Shown piece by piece: positions 1-4,396 of a stretch of DNA of 5,481 nucleotides; positions within the stretch are counted from its first letter, which is position 1, and each line of letters starts with the position of its first letter. The position numbers were made by a program, and so were the translations under genes. Under the pieces are notes generated by a model. The model had not been told where the DNA came from and searched no databases. It saw only the letters and a program-made list of their open reading frames with translations. The stretch is from NCBI GenBank assembly GCA_015521945.1, contig WANG01000035.1, forward strand, positions 1 through 5,481, given 5' to 3'. The stretch comes from Candidatus Hydrothermarchaeota archaeon. Lineage in GTDB: Archaea; Hydrothermarchaeota; Hydrothermarchaeia; Hydrothermarchaeales; BMS3B.

Positions 1-16
1 GAGCGTGCAGAATCAG

Positions 17-57
17 CAATAAAAAAATAAGCAGGACGCCTCAGATGGCGTCCTTGC
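17..57 (-). terminator. Intrinsic-type terminator after glnK
   Basis: Read on the minus strand, AGGACGCC (54-47) pairs perfectly with GGCGTCCT (40-33) around a 6-nt loop (46-41) that holds the glnK TGA stop codon. A further GC pair follows across a one-base bulge. A T-rich tract, TTATTTTTTTATTG (30-17), comes directly after. The stem uses the last Asp and Ala codons of glnK. Archaeal RNA polymerase stops at T-tracts, so the T-run alone may be sufficient and the hairpin may mainly protect the 3' end. Confidence 0.7.
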
Positions 58-379
58 CCCTCTCCTTGGTTCTCACCCTGACCACGTCTTCCACTGGCAG
101 GATGAATATCTTGCCGTCTCCGATCTTCCCCGTGGCGGCGGTGCTGCAGATTATGTCCACCACCTTCTCCACGTCCTGCTCTGCCACCACCATCTCAATC
201 TTCACCTTGGGCAGGAACTCCACCCTGTACTCGCCGGCACGCCACTGCAGGGTTATGCCCTTCTGCCTGCCTCTGCCCTCAACTCTGGTCACCGTCATTC
301 CGTGGAACCCCTGGGCATCAAGGGCTTCCCGCACCGCTTCAAGCCTCTCGGGCCTTATTACCGCCTCAATCTTCTTCAT
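41..379 (-). CDS. glnK: Nitrogen regulatory protein P-II (GlnK)
   Basis: This cytoplasmic P-II protein of 112 residues, the usual family length, should form a trimer that senses ATP/ADP and 2-oxoglutarate and plugs the Amt channel when nitrogen is plentiful. Visible family marks are the Q39-K40 ATP/2-oxoglutarate region, the T-loop with R47 (the residue that enters the Amt pore) and Y51, the C-terminal signature TGKIGDGKIF at 83-92 with K90, and R101/R103. Position 46 is Trp where the bacterial uridylylation signature has Tyr, but Tyr51 itself is present; no modifying enzyme is in the window. The start is ATG at 379, because GAGGTG lies 6 nt upstream and all homologues begin near MKKIEAVIRP. 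A longer reading from 427 would overlap amt and add 16 residues unlike P-II. It follows amt after 10 nt and is surely cotranscribed with it. Confidence 0.96.
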   Translation of the reverse strand: MKKIEAVIRPERLEAVREALDAQGFHGMTVTRVEGRGRQKGITLQWRAGEYRVEFLPKVKIEMVVAEQDVEKVVDIICSTAATGKIGDGKIFILPVEDVVRVRTKERGKDAI

Positions 380-385
380 CGCCGC

Positions 386-391
386 CACCTC
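386..391 (-). promoter_or_regulatory. Ribosome binding site of glnK, overlapping the amt stop
   Basis: GAGGTG on the minus strand lies 6 nt before the glnK ATG (379). Its first two bases belong to the amt TGA stop codon (392-390), so a ribosome ending amt translation sits on the glnK start signal. This fixes the glnK start and suggests translational coupling. Confidence 0.8.
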
Positions 392-1643
392 ACGCGTACG
401 CCCGCTCACCGTGCTGGGCGAGGTCAAGGCCCACCTCTTCCTCCTCCTCGGTGACCCTGAGCCCTATGACGGTGTCCACGATTCTCGCCAGTATGTAGGA
501 GACCAGGAAGGCGTACACCCAGGTGGCAAGCACGCCCACCAGCTGCACACCCACCTGCGCCGGGTTGCCCGCGAGCAGCCCCGTAGCACCCACGCTGGCG
601 AATATACCCGTGGCGATGGCACCCCAGGTGCCGCCCATGCCGTGCACCGCCCACACGTCAAGGCTCTCGTCTATGTTCCTGTTCATCCTGAAGAGCAGGG
701 CGTAGTAGCACACGATGCCCGCGCCTATGCCTATCGCTATGGACGCCATCGGTGACACGAAGCCAGCCGCTGGAGTGATGGCAACCAGCCCTGCGACCGC
801 GCCGGTGGCTATGCCCAGAACGCTCGGAGCGCGGTGCCTCCAGCTCAGGAACATCCAGGTCAGCGCCGCCGCAGCGGTGGCGGTGTTGGTGTTGACGAAG
901 GCGAGGGCGGCAATCCCGTCAGCCGCAAGGGCGCTGCCAGCGTTGAACCCGAACCACCCGAACCACAGCAGCACGGCACCGAGCACCGTCATGGGTATGT
1001 TGTGGGGCTCCATGCTCACGCTGCCAAAGCCCTTTCTCGCCCCGAGCACCAAGGCAAGGGCGAGGGCTGAGATACCTGAGTTGATGTGCACCACCGTACC
1101 GCCCGCGAAGTCCAGGGCGCCGAGCTCACCGAGCCACCCGCCGCCCCACACCCAGTGGGCGATGGGGGCGTAGACCAGGGTGAGCCACAGGGTGGCAAAA
1201 ACCAGCCAGGCGCTGAACTTCATCCTCTCCACGATGCCGCCGGCAACCAGAGCCACCGTGATTATCGCGAACATCCCCTGGAACATCATGAACAGCAGGT
1301 GCGGGATGGTGCCGTTGGGCTCCATGCCAACACCCCTGAGTCCCAGGTAGTCAAGTCCGCCCACGAAGCCCGCGATGCTGCTCCCGAAGGCCAGGCTGTA
1401 CCCGTAGAGCACCCACAGAACGCTCACCAGAGACAGGGTTGCCAGTATCAGCATTATCGTTGAAAGCACGTTCTTGCTGCGCACCATTCCGCCGTAGAAG
1501 AAGCCAACTCCCGGAATCATCAGCATGACAAGCGCTGTGGATATGAGGAGCCACGCGGTATCCCCGGTGTCTATAGCCTCCTGCGCGCTGACGCTCGCCA
1601 CGCTGAGCGCAAGCATACCCAGAGGTATCAGTTTCCTCAACAT
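390..1643 (-). CDS. amt: Ammonium transporter Amt
   Basis: This is an Amt/Mep/Rh channel of 417 residues, about normal length, that conducts ammonium across the cytoplasmic membrane as a trimer. It begins with a signal-like segment (MLRKLIPLGMLALSVASVSA, possible cleavage before QEA) and continues with about eleven hydrophobic spans. Pore marks are the conserved Asp178 in DFAGGTVVH, the twin histidines His186 (VHINSG) and His334 (VHGMGG), the FQG motif near 122, AHWVWGGGWL near 162-171, and FGWFGFNAGS near 228-237. The cytoplasmic tail, GLRVTEEEEEVGLDLAQHGE, is the conserved GlnK-docking tail. I chose ATG 1643 because GAGGTGAT lies 7 nt upstream; starts at GTG 1655 or ATG 1652 would overlap that site. 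The partner gene glnK follows directly, and expression is probably controlled by nitrogen through the upstream palindrome. Confidence 0.96.
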   Translation of the reverse strand: MLRKLIPLGMLALSVASVSAQEAIDTGDTAWLLISTALVMLMIPGVGFFYGGMVRSKNVLSTIMLILATLSLVSVLWVLYGYSLAFGSSIAGFVGGLDYLGLRGVGMEPNGTIPHLLFMMFQGMFAIITVALVAGGIVERMKFSAWLVFATLWLTLVYAPIAHWVWGGGWLGELGALDFAGGTVVHINSGISALALALVLGARKGFGSVSMEPHNIPMTVLGAVLLWFGWFGFNAGSALAADGIAALAFVNTNTATAAAALTWMFLSWRHRAPSVLGIATGAVAGLVAITPAAGFVSPMASIAIGIGAGIVCYYALLFRMNRNIDESLDVWAVHGMGGTWGAIATGIFASVGATGLLAGNPAQVGVQLVGVLATWVYAFLVSYILARIVDTVIGLRVTEEEEEVGLDLAQHGERAYA

Positions 1644-1650
1644 CTTCTGC

Positions 1651-1658
1651 ATCACCTC
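1651..1658 (-). promoter_or_regulatory. Ribosome binding site deciding the amt start
   Basis: GAGGTGAT on the minus strand is an 8-base match to the complement of the archaeal 16S rRNA 3' end. Seven bases separate it from ATG 1643. Two earlier in-frame starts (GTG 1655, ATG 1652) lie inside or against this site, so they are less likely than the ATG at 1643. Confidence 0.75.
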
Positions 1659-1691
1659 TCTCTACTGTGAGAAGCACCTTATAGAAGTGGG

Positions 1692-1700
1692 ATTATAAAA
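1692..1700 (-). promoter_or_regulatory. Probable TATA box for amt-glnK
   Basis: The minus strand reads TTTTATAAT here, within a longer T-run. Its centre near 1696 predicts transcription starting near 1670, which gives a leader of about 27 nt containing the GAGGTGAT site. The palindromic element lies directly upstream. The position is inferred from sequence alone; the AT-richness of the region offers other possible boxes. Confidence 0.5.
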
Positions 1701-1763
1701 AAATTGTTGAGAAATTTTGACAATTTTTATGAACTATTCATAAAAAGTAATAAACATTCATAA
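1699..1763. promoter_or_regulatory. Palindromic operator candidate between amt and the MazG-like gene
   Basis: There are two nested inverted repeats. TTTTTATGAA (1724-1733), CTA, TTCATAAAAA (1737-1746) is a perfect 10-bp palindrome with a 3-bp spacer. AAAAATTGT (1699-1707) and ACAATTTTT (1720-1728) are 9-bp arms 12 bp apart. A further half-site, ATTCATAA (1756-1763), repeats ATTCATAA at 1736-1743 at a distance of exactly 20 bp, about two helical turns. The array sits immediately upstream of the proposed amt TATA box and 36 bp or more upstream of the TATA box of the rightward gene. This is typical placement for a dimeric regulator. Nitrogen control is inferred from the neighbouring genes. I do not recognise the motif as the GGAA-N6-TTCC operator of NrpR. 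Confidence 0.55.
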
Positions 1764-1780
1764 CCCACCGCAGGGCAACC

Positions 1781-1789
1781 CTTTAATAC
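1781..1789 (+). promoter_or_regulatory. TATA box of the MazG-HhH operon; leaderless transcript likely
   Basis: CTTTAATAC is centred about 26 bp before ATG 1811, the normal archaeal TATA-to-start distance. No Shine-Dalgarno sequence precedes that ATG (the bases before it are GAGTTACCCAC). Transcription probably begins at or next to the ATG, giving a leaderless mRNA. The box resembles the TTTAAATACC box at 4062. Confidence 0.65.
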
Positions 1790-1810
1790 CCCCTCCTCAG
1801 AGTTACCCAC

Positions 1811-2098
1811 ATGCGGGTGTCGGAGCTCCAGAGGATGATAGCGGAGATATATCTGCACAGGGACGCTGAGAGAGGCTCTGAGCCCACCCTGCTGTGGCTG
1901 GTTGAGGAGGTGGGCGAGCTGGTGAGAGCCCACCGCAGGGGGAGCAGGGATGAGATTGAGGAGGAGGTTGCGGACGTGCTCGCGTGGCTGGCGAGCTACG
2001 CCAACCTGATGCACATAGACTTAGAGCGTGCGTTCTCTAAAAAGTACCCGGGCAGGTGCTCCTACTGCTCCTCCACCCCCTGCAGATGCGGGAAGTGA
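1811..2098 (+). CDS. MazG-like nucleotide pyrophosphohydrolase with a Cys-rich tail
   Basis: A 95-residue all-helical protein of the MazG-like/all-alpha NTP-PPase superfamily, whose members split nucleoside triphosphates into monophosphates and pyrophosphate, often to remove damaged or unwanted nucleotides. The Mg-binding pattern is visible as E32-E33-x-x-E36 (VEEVGE) and E52-x-x-D55 (EEVADVLAW). After the catalytic helices comes AFSKKYPGRCSYC, then a second Cys pair: C83, C86, C91 and C93 form CxxC-x4-CxC, which could bind one zinc. The single-domain length matches small archaeal MazG-like proteins rather than the two-domain E. coli MazG. The substrate cannot be told from sequence. The gene is first in an operon with an HhH-GPD-like gene 4 nt downstream and is probably translated from a leaderless mRNA. 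Confidence 0.88.
   Translation: MRVSELQRMIAEIYLHRDAERGSEPTLLWLVEEVGELVRAHRRGSRDEIEEEVADVLAWLASYANLMHIDLERAFSKKYPGRCSYCSSTPCRCGK
2091..2098 (+). promoter_or_regulatory. Ribosome binding site of the HhH gene containing the MazG-like stop
   Basis: GGAAGTGA differs at one base from GGAGGTGA and lies 4 nt before ATG 2103. Its last three bases are the TGA stop of the preceding gene. This supports ATG 2103 as the start over the in-frame GTG at 2028 and suggests coupling between the two genes. Confidence 0.55.
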
Positions 2099-2102
2099 GC
2101 CC

Positions 2103-2738
2103 ATGCTCCGGCGCATCCCGGGTCTTGACAGGGTGGCGGAGCGCTGCCTTAGCACCGCCCGCTGGGGCGGCAGCGTGGTGTGCATGCTGGTTGATGCCGG
2201 GATAACCTCCACGGGGGTGAGCTACTTCAGCGTGGTGGTGCCGAGGGTCAGGCGCTTTCAGCGGGAGTTCGTTGAGGCCGGCAGGATAACCTGCCTTGAG
2301 GAGCTCGCGGAGGCGGATACGGAGGAGCTTCTCGGGCTCTGGGGCAACAGGCGGAGCTGGCGGATGGTGCAGGGGGTTGCCGAGGAGCTTTTGAGCTACT
2401 CCGGAGAAGACGCGGAGGCTATTAGGAGGTGGGCGGGCAGCGTAGAGCTGCAGGGGTGGCGCACCCAGCCGGTGGGCAGGGTTGCGGGTGTGGGGATAAA
2501 CACCTTCCAGTACCTGCGCATGATGGGGGGTGTGGACACCGTCATGCCCGACAGGATAGTGCGGAGGTTCGTCCGCGAGGTCGCCGGAGTTCATGCGGAG
2601 GATGAGCTCAGGCTCGTTAGCGCTGCAGAGGAGCTGGCGGAGAGCACCGGGATGAGCGCCACAGAGCTGTGCTTCACCGCCTGGGTGTGGAGCTGCAGGG
2701 ATAAAAAGAGGGCGGTGGAGCAGCTCCTGAGCATCTGA
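2103..2738 (+). CDS. HhH-GPD-like DNA repair protein (putative DNA glycosylase)
   Basis: A 211-residue helical protein. Residues 126-142 (RVAGVGINTFQYLRMMG) resemble the helix-hairpin-helix of the endonuclease III/AlkA superfamily (LPGVGxxTA pattern). They are followed by GVDTVMPDRIV, in which D145 sits where the catalytic Asp of HhH-GPD glycosylases lies. The position taken by the catalytic Lys in bifunctional endonuclease III is Ile132, so if it is a glycosylase it should lack lyase activity of that type. There is no C-terminal four-Cys iron-sulphur motif. Cys residues (5, 27, 64, 190, 198) are scattered. The first half (helices at about 45-110) shows no motif I recognise. ATG 2103 is preferred; GTG 2028 would add 25 residues overlapping the MazG-like gene. 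Pairing with a nucleotide-cleaning enzyme suggests joint protection of DNA, but non-catalytic DNA binding is also possible. Confidence 0.72.
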   Translation: MLRRIPGLDRVAERCLSTARWGGSVVCMLVDAGITSTGVSYFSVVVPRVRRFQREFVEAGRITCLEELAEADTEELLGLWGNRRSWRMVQGVAEELLSYSGEDAEAIRRWAGSVELQGWRTQPVGRVAGVGINTFQYLRMMGGVDTVMPDRIVRRFVREVAGVHAEDELRLVSAAEELAESTGMSATELCFTAWVWSCRDKKRAVEQLLSI

Positions 2739-2739
2739 C

Positions 2740-3702
2740 TCAGGCAGCCCTCGCGGCGAGCTTGCTGAGACGCTTCACCCTCGCAACCATGTTTGGGTGG
2801 GTGCTCATGAGCTCCATCAGCCTGTCGCTCAGGCTGAGCTTGACCTTCTTGGTGCTCAGGGCAAGCAGCTCGTTGGCGTCTATGGTGCCGTTCATGTCGG
2901 TGTCAACCTGCCTGAGCTCCCTGACCTCCCTGTAGGCTCTCGCGGGGTCGTTGGCGAAAAACGCCTTGTAACCCTGCACCTGCCTCAGGGTGTCCCTGTC
3001 CACGTGGGCGCTGCCGTAAACCAGCTTGTATAGGGCGCTTGCCAGGGCGTGGGGAGGATTCCCGAGCTTGACGCTGACCTCGTCGGCGTAGTACTCCCTG
3101 ATTCTTGAGCCGTAGAGCACCAGCAGGTTGGTTATGAAGTACAGGATGAAGGCAACCACGCCTATGAGGATGGTGTTGCCCCTGTTCCTGTCCCCGCCGT
3201 AGCCCCACATGAAGCTCCAGGCGAGGTACCAGAGTATCATTGGCACCACGCTGAGCGCCGTGATAACCGCCATGTCCCTGTTCTTCAGGTGGGCTATCTC
3301 GTGCCCGAGCACCGCCCTGAGCTCCTCCCTGCTGAGCATCCTGAGCAGCTGCTCGGTAACGCACACCCTGCCGTCCCTGACGGACCTGCCGAAGGCGAAG
3401 GCGTTGGGTATGGGCAGGGAGGATATGCCCACCTTGGGCTTGGGGATGCCCGCAGCCCTGGCGAGCTCCTCAACCATGCGGTGGAGTTCGGGCGCCTCCT
3501 GCTCGCTGACGTACCGCACCCGCATGCTCCACTCAACGATCTTGGGTGAAAGCATGTACTGCAGGAAGATTATGACCACGGCGAGCAGCCCGTAGGCTAT
3601 GAAGCTCTGAATGCCCATGACGCTGGCAACCATAACCACTATCGCATACAGTATGCCGAACATCAGGGCTAACAGCATGTACATCCTCAGCTGAAGCCAC
3701 AT
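2740..3702 (-). CDS. htpX: HtpX-like M48 membrane zinc metalloprotease with an EF-hand loop
   Basis: A 320-residue M48 protease, expected to degrade misfolded membrane proteins at the cytoplasmic face. Two hydrophobic spans (about 10-29 and 33-51) precede the catalytic domain. Zinc site: H134-E-x-x-H138 (GHEIAHLKNRD) with E203 in REYYADE as third ligand; two more hydrophobic segments lie between them (about 147-165 and 177-197). The typical THP motif is at 301-303. Between E203 and THP lies D267-T-D-M-N-G-T-I-D-A-N-E278, a complete 12-residue EF-hand loop (acidic/Asn at 1, 3, 5, 9 and Glu at 12). HtpX proteins are usually about 280-300 residues, so this may be an insertion. Start: ATG 3702 with AGGAGG (3716-3711) 8 nt upstream. 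The small Cys/His membrane protein gene lies 29 nt upstream on the same strand. The gene ends 1 nt from the convergent HhH stop codon. Confidence 0.93.
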   Translation of the reverse strand: MWLQLRMYMLLALMFGILYAIVVMVASVMGIQSFIAYGLLAVVIIFLQYMLSPKIVEWSMRVRYVSEQEAPELHRMVEELARAAGIPKPKVGISSLPIPNAFAFGRSVRDGRVCVTEQLLRMLSREELRAVLGHEIAHLKNRDMAVITALSVVPMILWYLAWSFMWGYGGDRNRGNTILIGVVAFILYFITNLLVLYGSRIREYYADEVSVKLGNPPHALASALYKLVYGSAHVDRDTLRQVQGYKAFFANDPARAYREVRELRQVDTDMNGTIDANELLALSTKKVKLSLSDRLMELMSTHPNMVARVKRLSKLAARAA

Positions 3703-3731
3703 GCCATTGCCCTCCTTTCACACCTCAGTTT

Positions 3732-3911
3732 TTACCTGAGCGTGTAAAAGATAACCACCGCAAGAATTATACCTATTCCGGCCCAGAGAAGCCAGGAGGT
3801 ACCAGAGCCGGTGCCCATGCCGCACCCGGAGCCCGAGTGCGAGTGCCCATGGGCACCCTCGGCTTCCTTCTCCCTCTTCTCCGGTGCCCCACCACCGCAG
3901 CAGCTACTCAT
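3732..3911 (-). CDS. Small Cys/His-rich single-span membrane protein
   Basis: I do not recognise a named family for this 59-residue protein. It begins MSSCCGGGAPEKREKEAEG, continues with a His/Cys segment (HGHSHSGSGCGMGTGSG; H21, H23, H25, C30) and ends with one hydrophobic span at about 39-57 (WLLWAGIGIILAVVIFYTL) followed by a single Arg. The vicinal Cys4-Cys5 and the HxHxH cluster suggest binding of a soft metal such as zinc, copper or nickel. The layout resembles a tail-anchored protein whose soluble part would face the cytoplasm. ATG 3911 is chosen because GAGGTGAT lies 4 nt upstream; GTG 3920 and ATG 3917 overlap that site. It lies 29 nt upstream of htpX and is probably cotranscribed, so a role in supplying metal to, or modulating, the zinc protease is plausible but unproven. 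Confidence 0.75.
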   Translation of the reverse strand: MSSCCGGGAPEKREKEAEGAHGHSHSGSGCGMGTGSGTSWLLWAGIGIILAVVIFYTLR

Positions 3912-3915
3912 GTAC

Positions 3916-3923
3916 ATCACCTC
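3916..3923 (-). promoter_or_regulatory. Ribosome binding site deciding the small membrane protein start
   Basis: GAGGTGAT on the minus strand, identical to the site before amt, lies 4 nt upstream of ATG 3911. The in-frame GTG 3920 and ATG 3917 fall within it and are therefore unlikely starts. Confidence 0.7.
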
Positions 3924-4054
3924 ACCATCCTTTAAATTCTCCCACCTACAAATACCTTGTGCATGCCAATCTGCAAACCCATCGCCTGGATTGCTTGCCT
4001 CAGTGCCACATGCTCGGGGATGCCGCTTTCACCATCACCTCCGGAAGCCGCCGG

Positions 4055-4069
4055 GAAAACGTTTAAATA
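4055..4069 (+). promoter_or_regulatory. BRE/TATA promoter of the fae-hps operon
   Basis: GAAAACGTTTAAATA combines a purine-rich element in BRE position with the TATA box TTTAAATA (4062-4069). The expected transcription start is near 4091, giving a leader of about 15 nt that includes the GGTGGTGA ribosome site at 4095. TTTAAA is palindromic, so leftward use cannot be excluded. Confidence 0.7.
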
Positions 4070-4094
4070 CCCTGCCCGAGAGTGTTGTTATTCC

Positions 4095-4102
4095 GGTGGT
4101 GA
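4095..4102 (+). promoter_or_regulatory. Ribosome binding site before the TTG start at 4106
   Basis: GGTGGTGA matches GGAGGTGA at seven of eight bases and ends 3 nt before TTG 4106. Its position just after the predicted transcription start supports that TTG. A rival site, AGGAG (4131-4135), precedes GTG 4139 by 3 nt. Confidence 0.5.
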
Positions 4103-4105
4103 ACC

Positions 4106-4396
4106 TTGGGAGAGTGCTGCGGAAGCTCAGAGGAGAGTGTGTTTCACAAGAAGCTCAAGGTAAAGCTGAAGGATAAGGGGAAGCAGGGCAGGATACGCTT
4201 CCTGTGCGACTACCTTGAGTACCTGCTCAGGAACGACCGCACTTTGCCACCTGACTTTCCTGCTTTTGTGCGTGAGATAATGGGTCTGGACGATCGCAGG
4301 GGCTACATCCACATAAGGATATGGCACCAGGACAGCGAGCTTGTGGAGTTTGCCCAGGCATCGGGCTACGAGTACAAGATTGACCACTATGATTGA
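4106..4396 (+). CDS. Uncharacterised 96-residue protein coupled to fae-hps
   Basis: I do not recognise this protein. It begins MGECCGSSEES, then a strongly basic stretch (FHKKLKVKLKDKGKQGRIRF, 13-32), a helix-like LCDYLEYLLRND (33-44), a Pro-rich link (LPPDFPAF) and a more acidic end (YIHIRIWHQDSELVEFAQASGYEYKIDHYD) rich in aromatic residues and predicted to be mixed strand and helix. It has no signal or membrane span, so it is probably cytoplasmic. TTG 4106 is the first possible start, since an in-frame TGA lies at 4100, and it has a fair ribosome site and a promoter at the right distance. GTG 4139 would remove the first 11 residues including Cys4-Cys5. Its last 8 bases overlap the start of fae-hps, so the two are almost certainly one operon, which hints at a role in C1 or pentose phosphate metabolism or its control. 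Confidence 0.75.
   Translation: MGECCGSSEESVFHKKLKVKLKDKGKQGRIRFLCDYLEYLLRNDRTLPPDFPAFVREIMGLDDRRGYIHIRIWHQDSELVEFAQASGYEYKIDHYD

Larger units (their letters stand above)
3912..4105. other. Divergent intergenic region between the htpX unit and the fae-hps unit
   Basis: These 194 bp lie between two divergent units. Besides the elements listed separately, the minus strand offers two TATA-like stretches for the small membrane protein: TATTTGTA, centred near 3951, which would give a leader of about 14 nt, and ATTTAAAG, near 3935, which would start transcription almost at the ATG. I favour the first because the Shine-Dalgarno site would then be transcribed. No gene, convincing hairpin or repeat is evident in the middle (about 3955-4055). 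Confidence 0.5.

Noticed and set aside
242..244. Trp46 in place of Tyr in the GlnK T-loop as a novelty
   Set aside because: QWR at this position is, to my knowledge, common in archaeal P-II proteins, and Tyr51 and Arg47 are intact.
45..755. Long plus-strand open frame opposite glnK and amt
   Set aside because: It lies antisense to two well-supported genes, its composition is that of complemented GC-rich codons, and it has no family features.
2028..2102. 25-residue N-terminal extension of the HhH protein from GTG 2028
   Set aside because: It overlaps the Cys-rich tail of the MazG-like gene, is Pro/Ala-rich out-of-frame sequence, and ATG 2103 has a better ribosome site.
2037..2594. 185-residue minus-strand frame opposite the MazG-like and HhH genes
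   Set aside because: It is His/Pro/Ala-rich shadow sequence with no promoter or ribosome site, and the plus-strand genes carry clear motifs.
4031..4042. Perfect GGAGGTGATGG on the minus strand, resembling a ribosome site
   Set aside because: The following ATG/GTG frame encodes only about 11 residues before a stop, and no other start lies at proper spacing; probably chance.
3934..4126. Minus-strand frame without a stop across the divergent intergenic region, ending in a protein-like stretch (ALRQAIQAMGLQIGMHKVFVGG)
   Set aside because: It has no early ATG or ribosome site in frame and would cross the fae-hps promoter. It could be a decayed gene remnant, but nothing supports that.
4096..4176. 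Alternative GTG-started frame (VNLGRVLRKLRGE...) suggesting a frameshift in the gene before fae-hps
   Set aside because: It stops after about 25 codons, while the main frame is continuous to the fae-hps overlap with its own start signal; there is no evidence of a broken gene.
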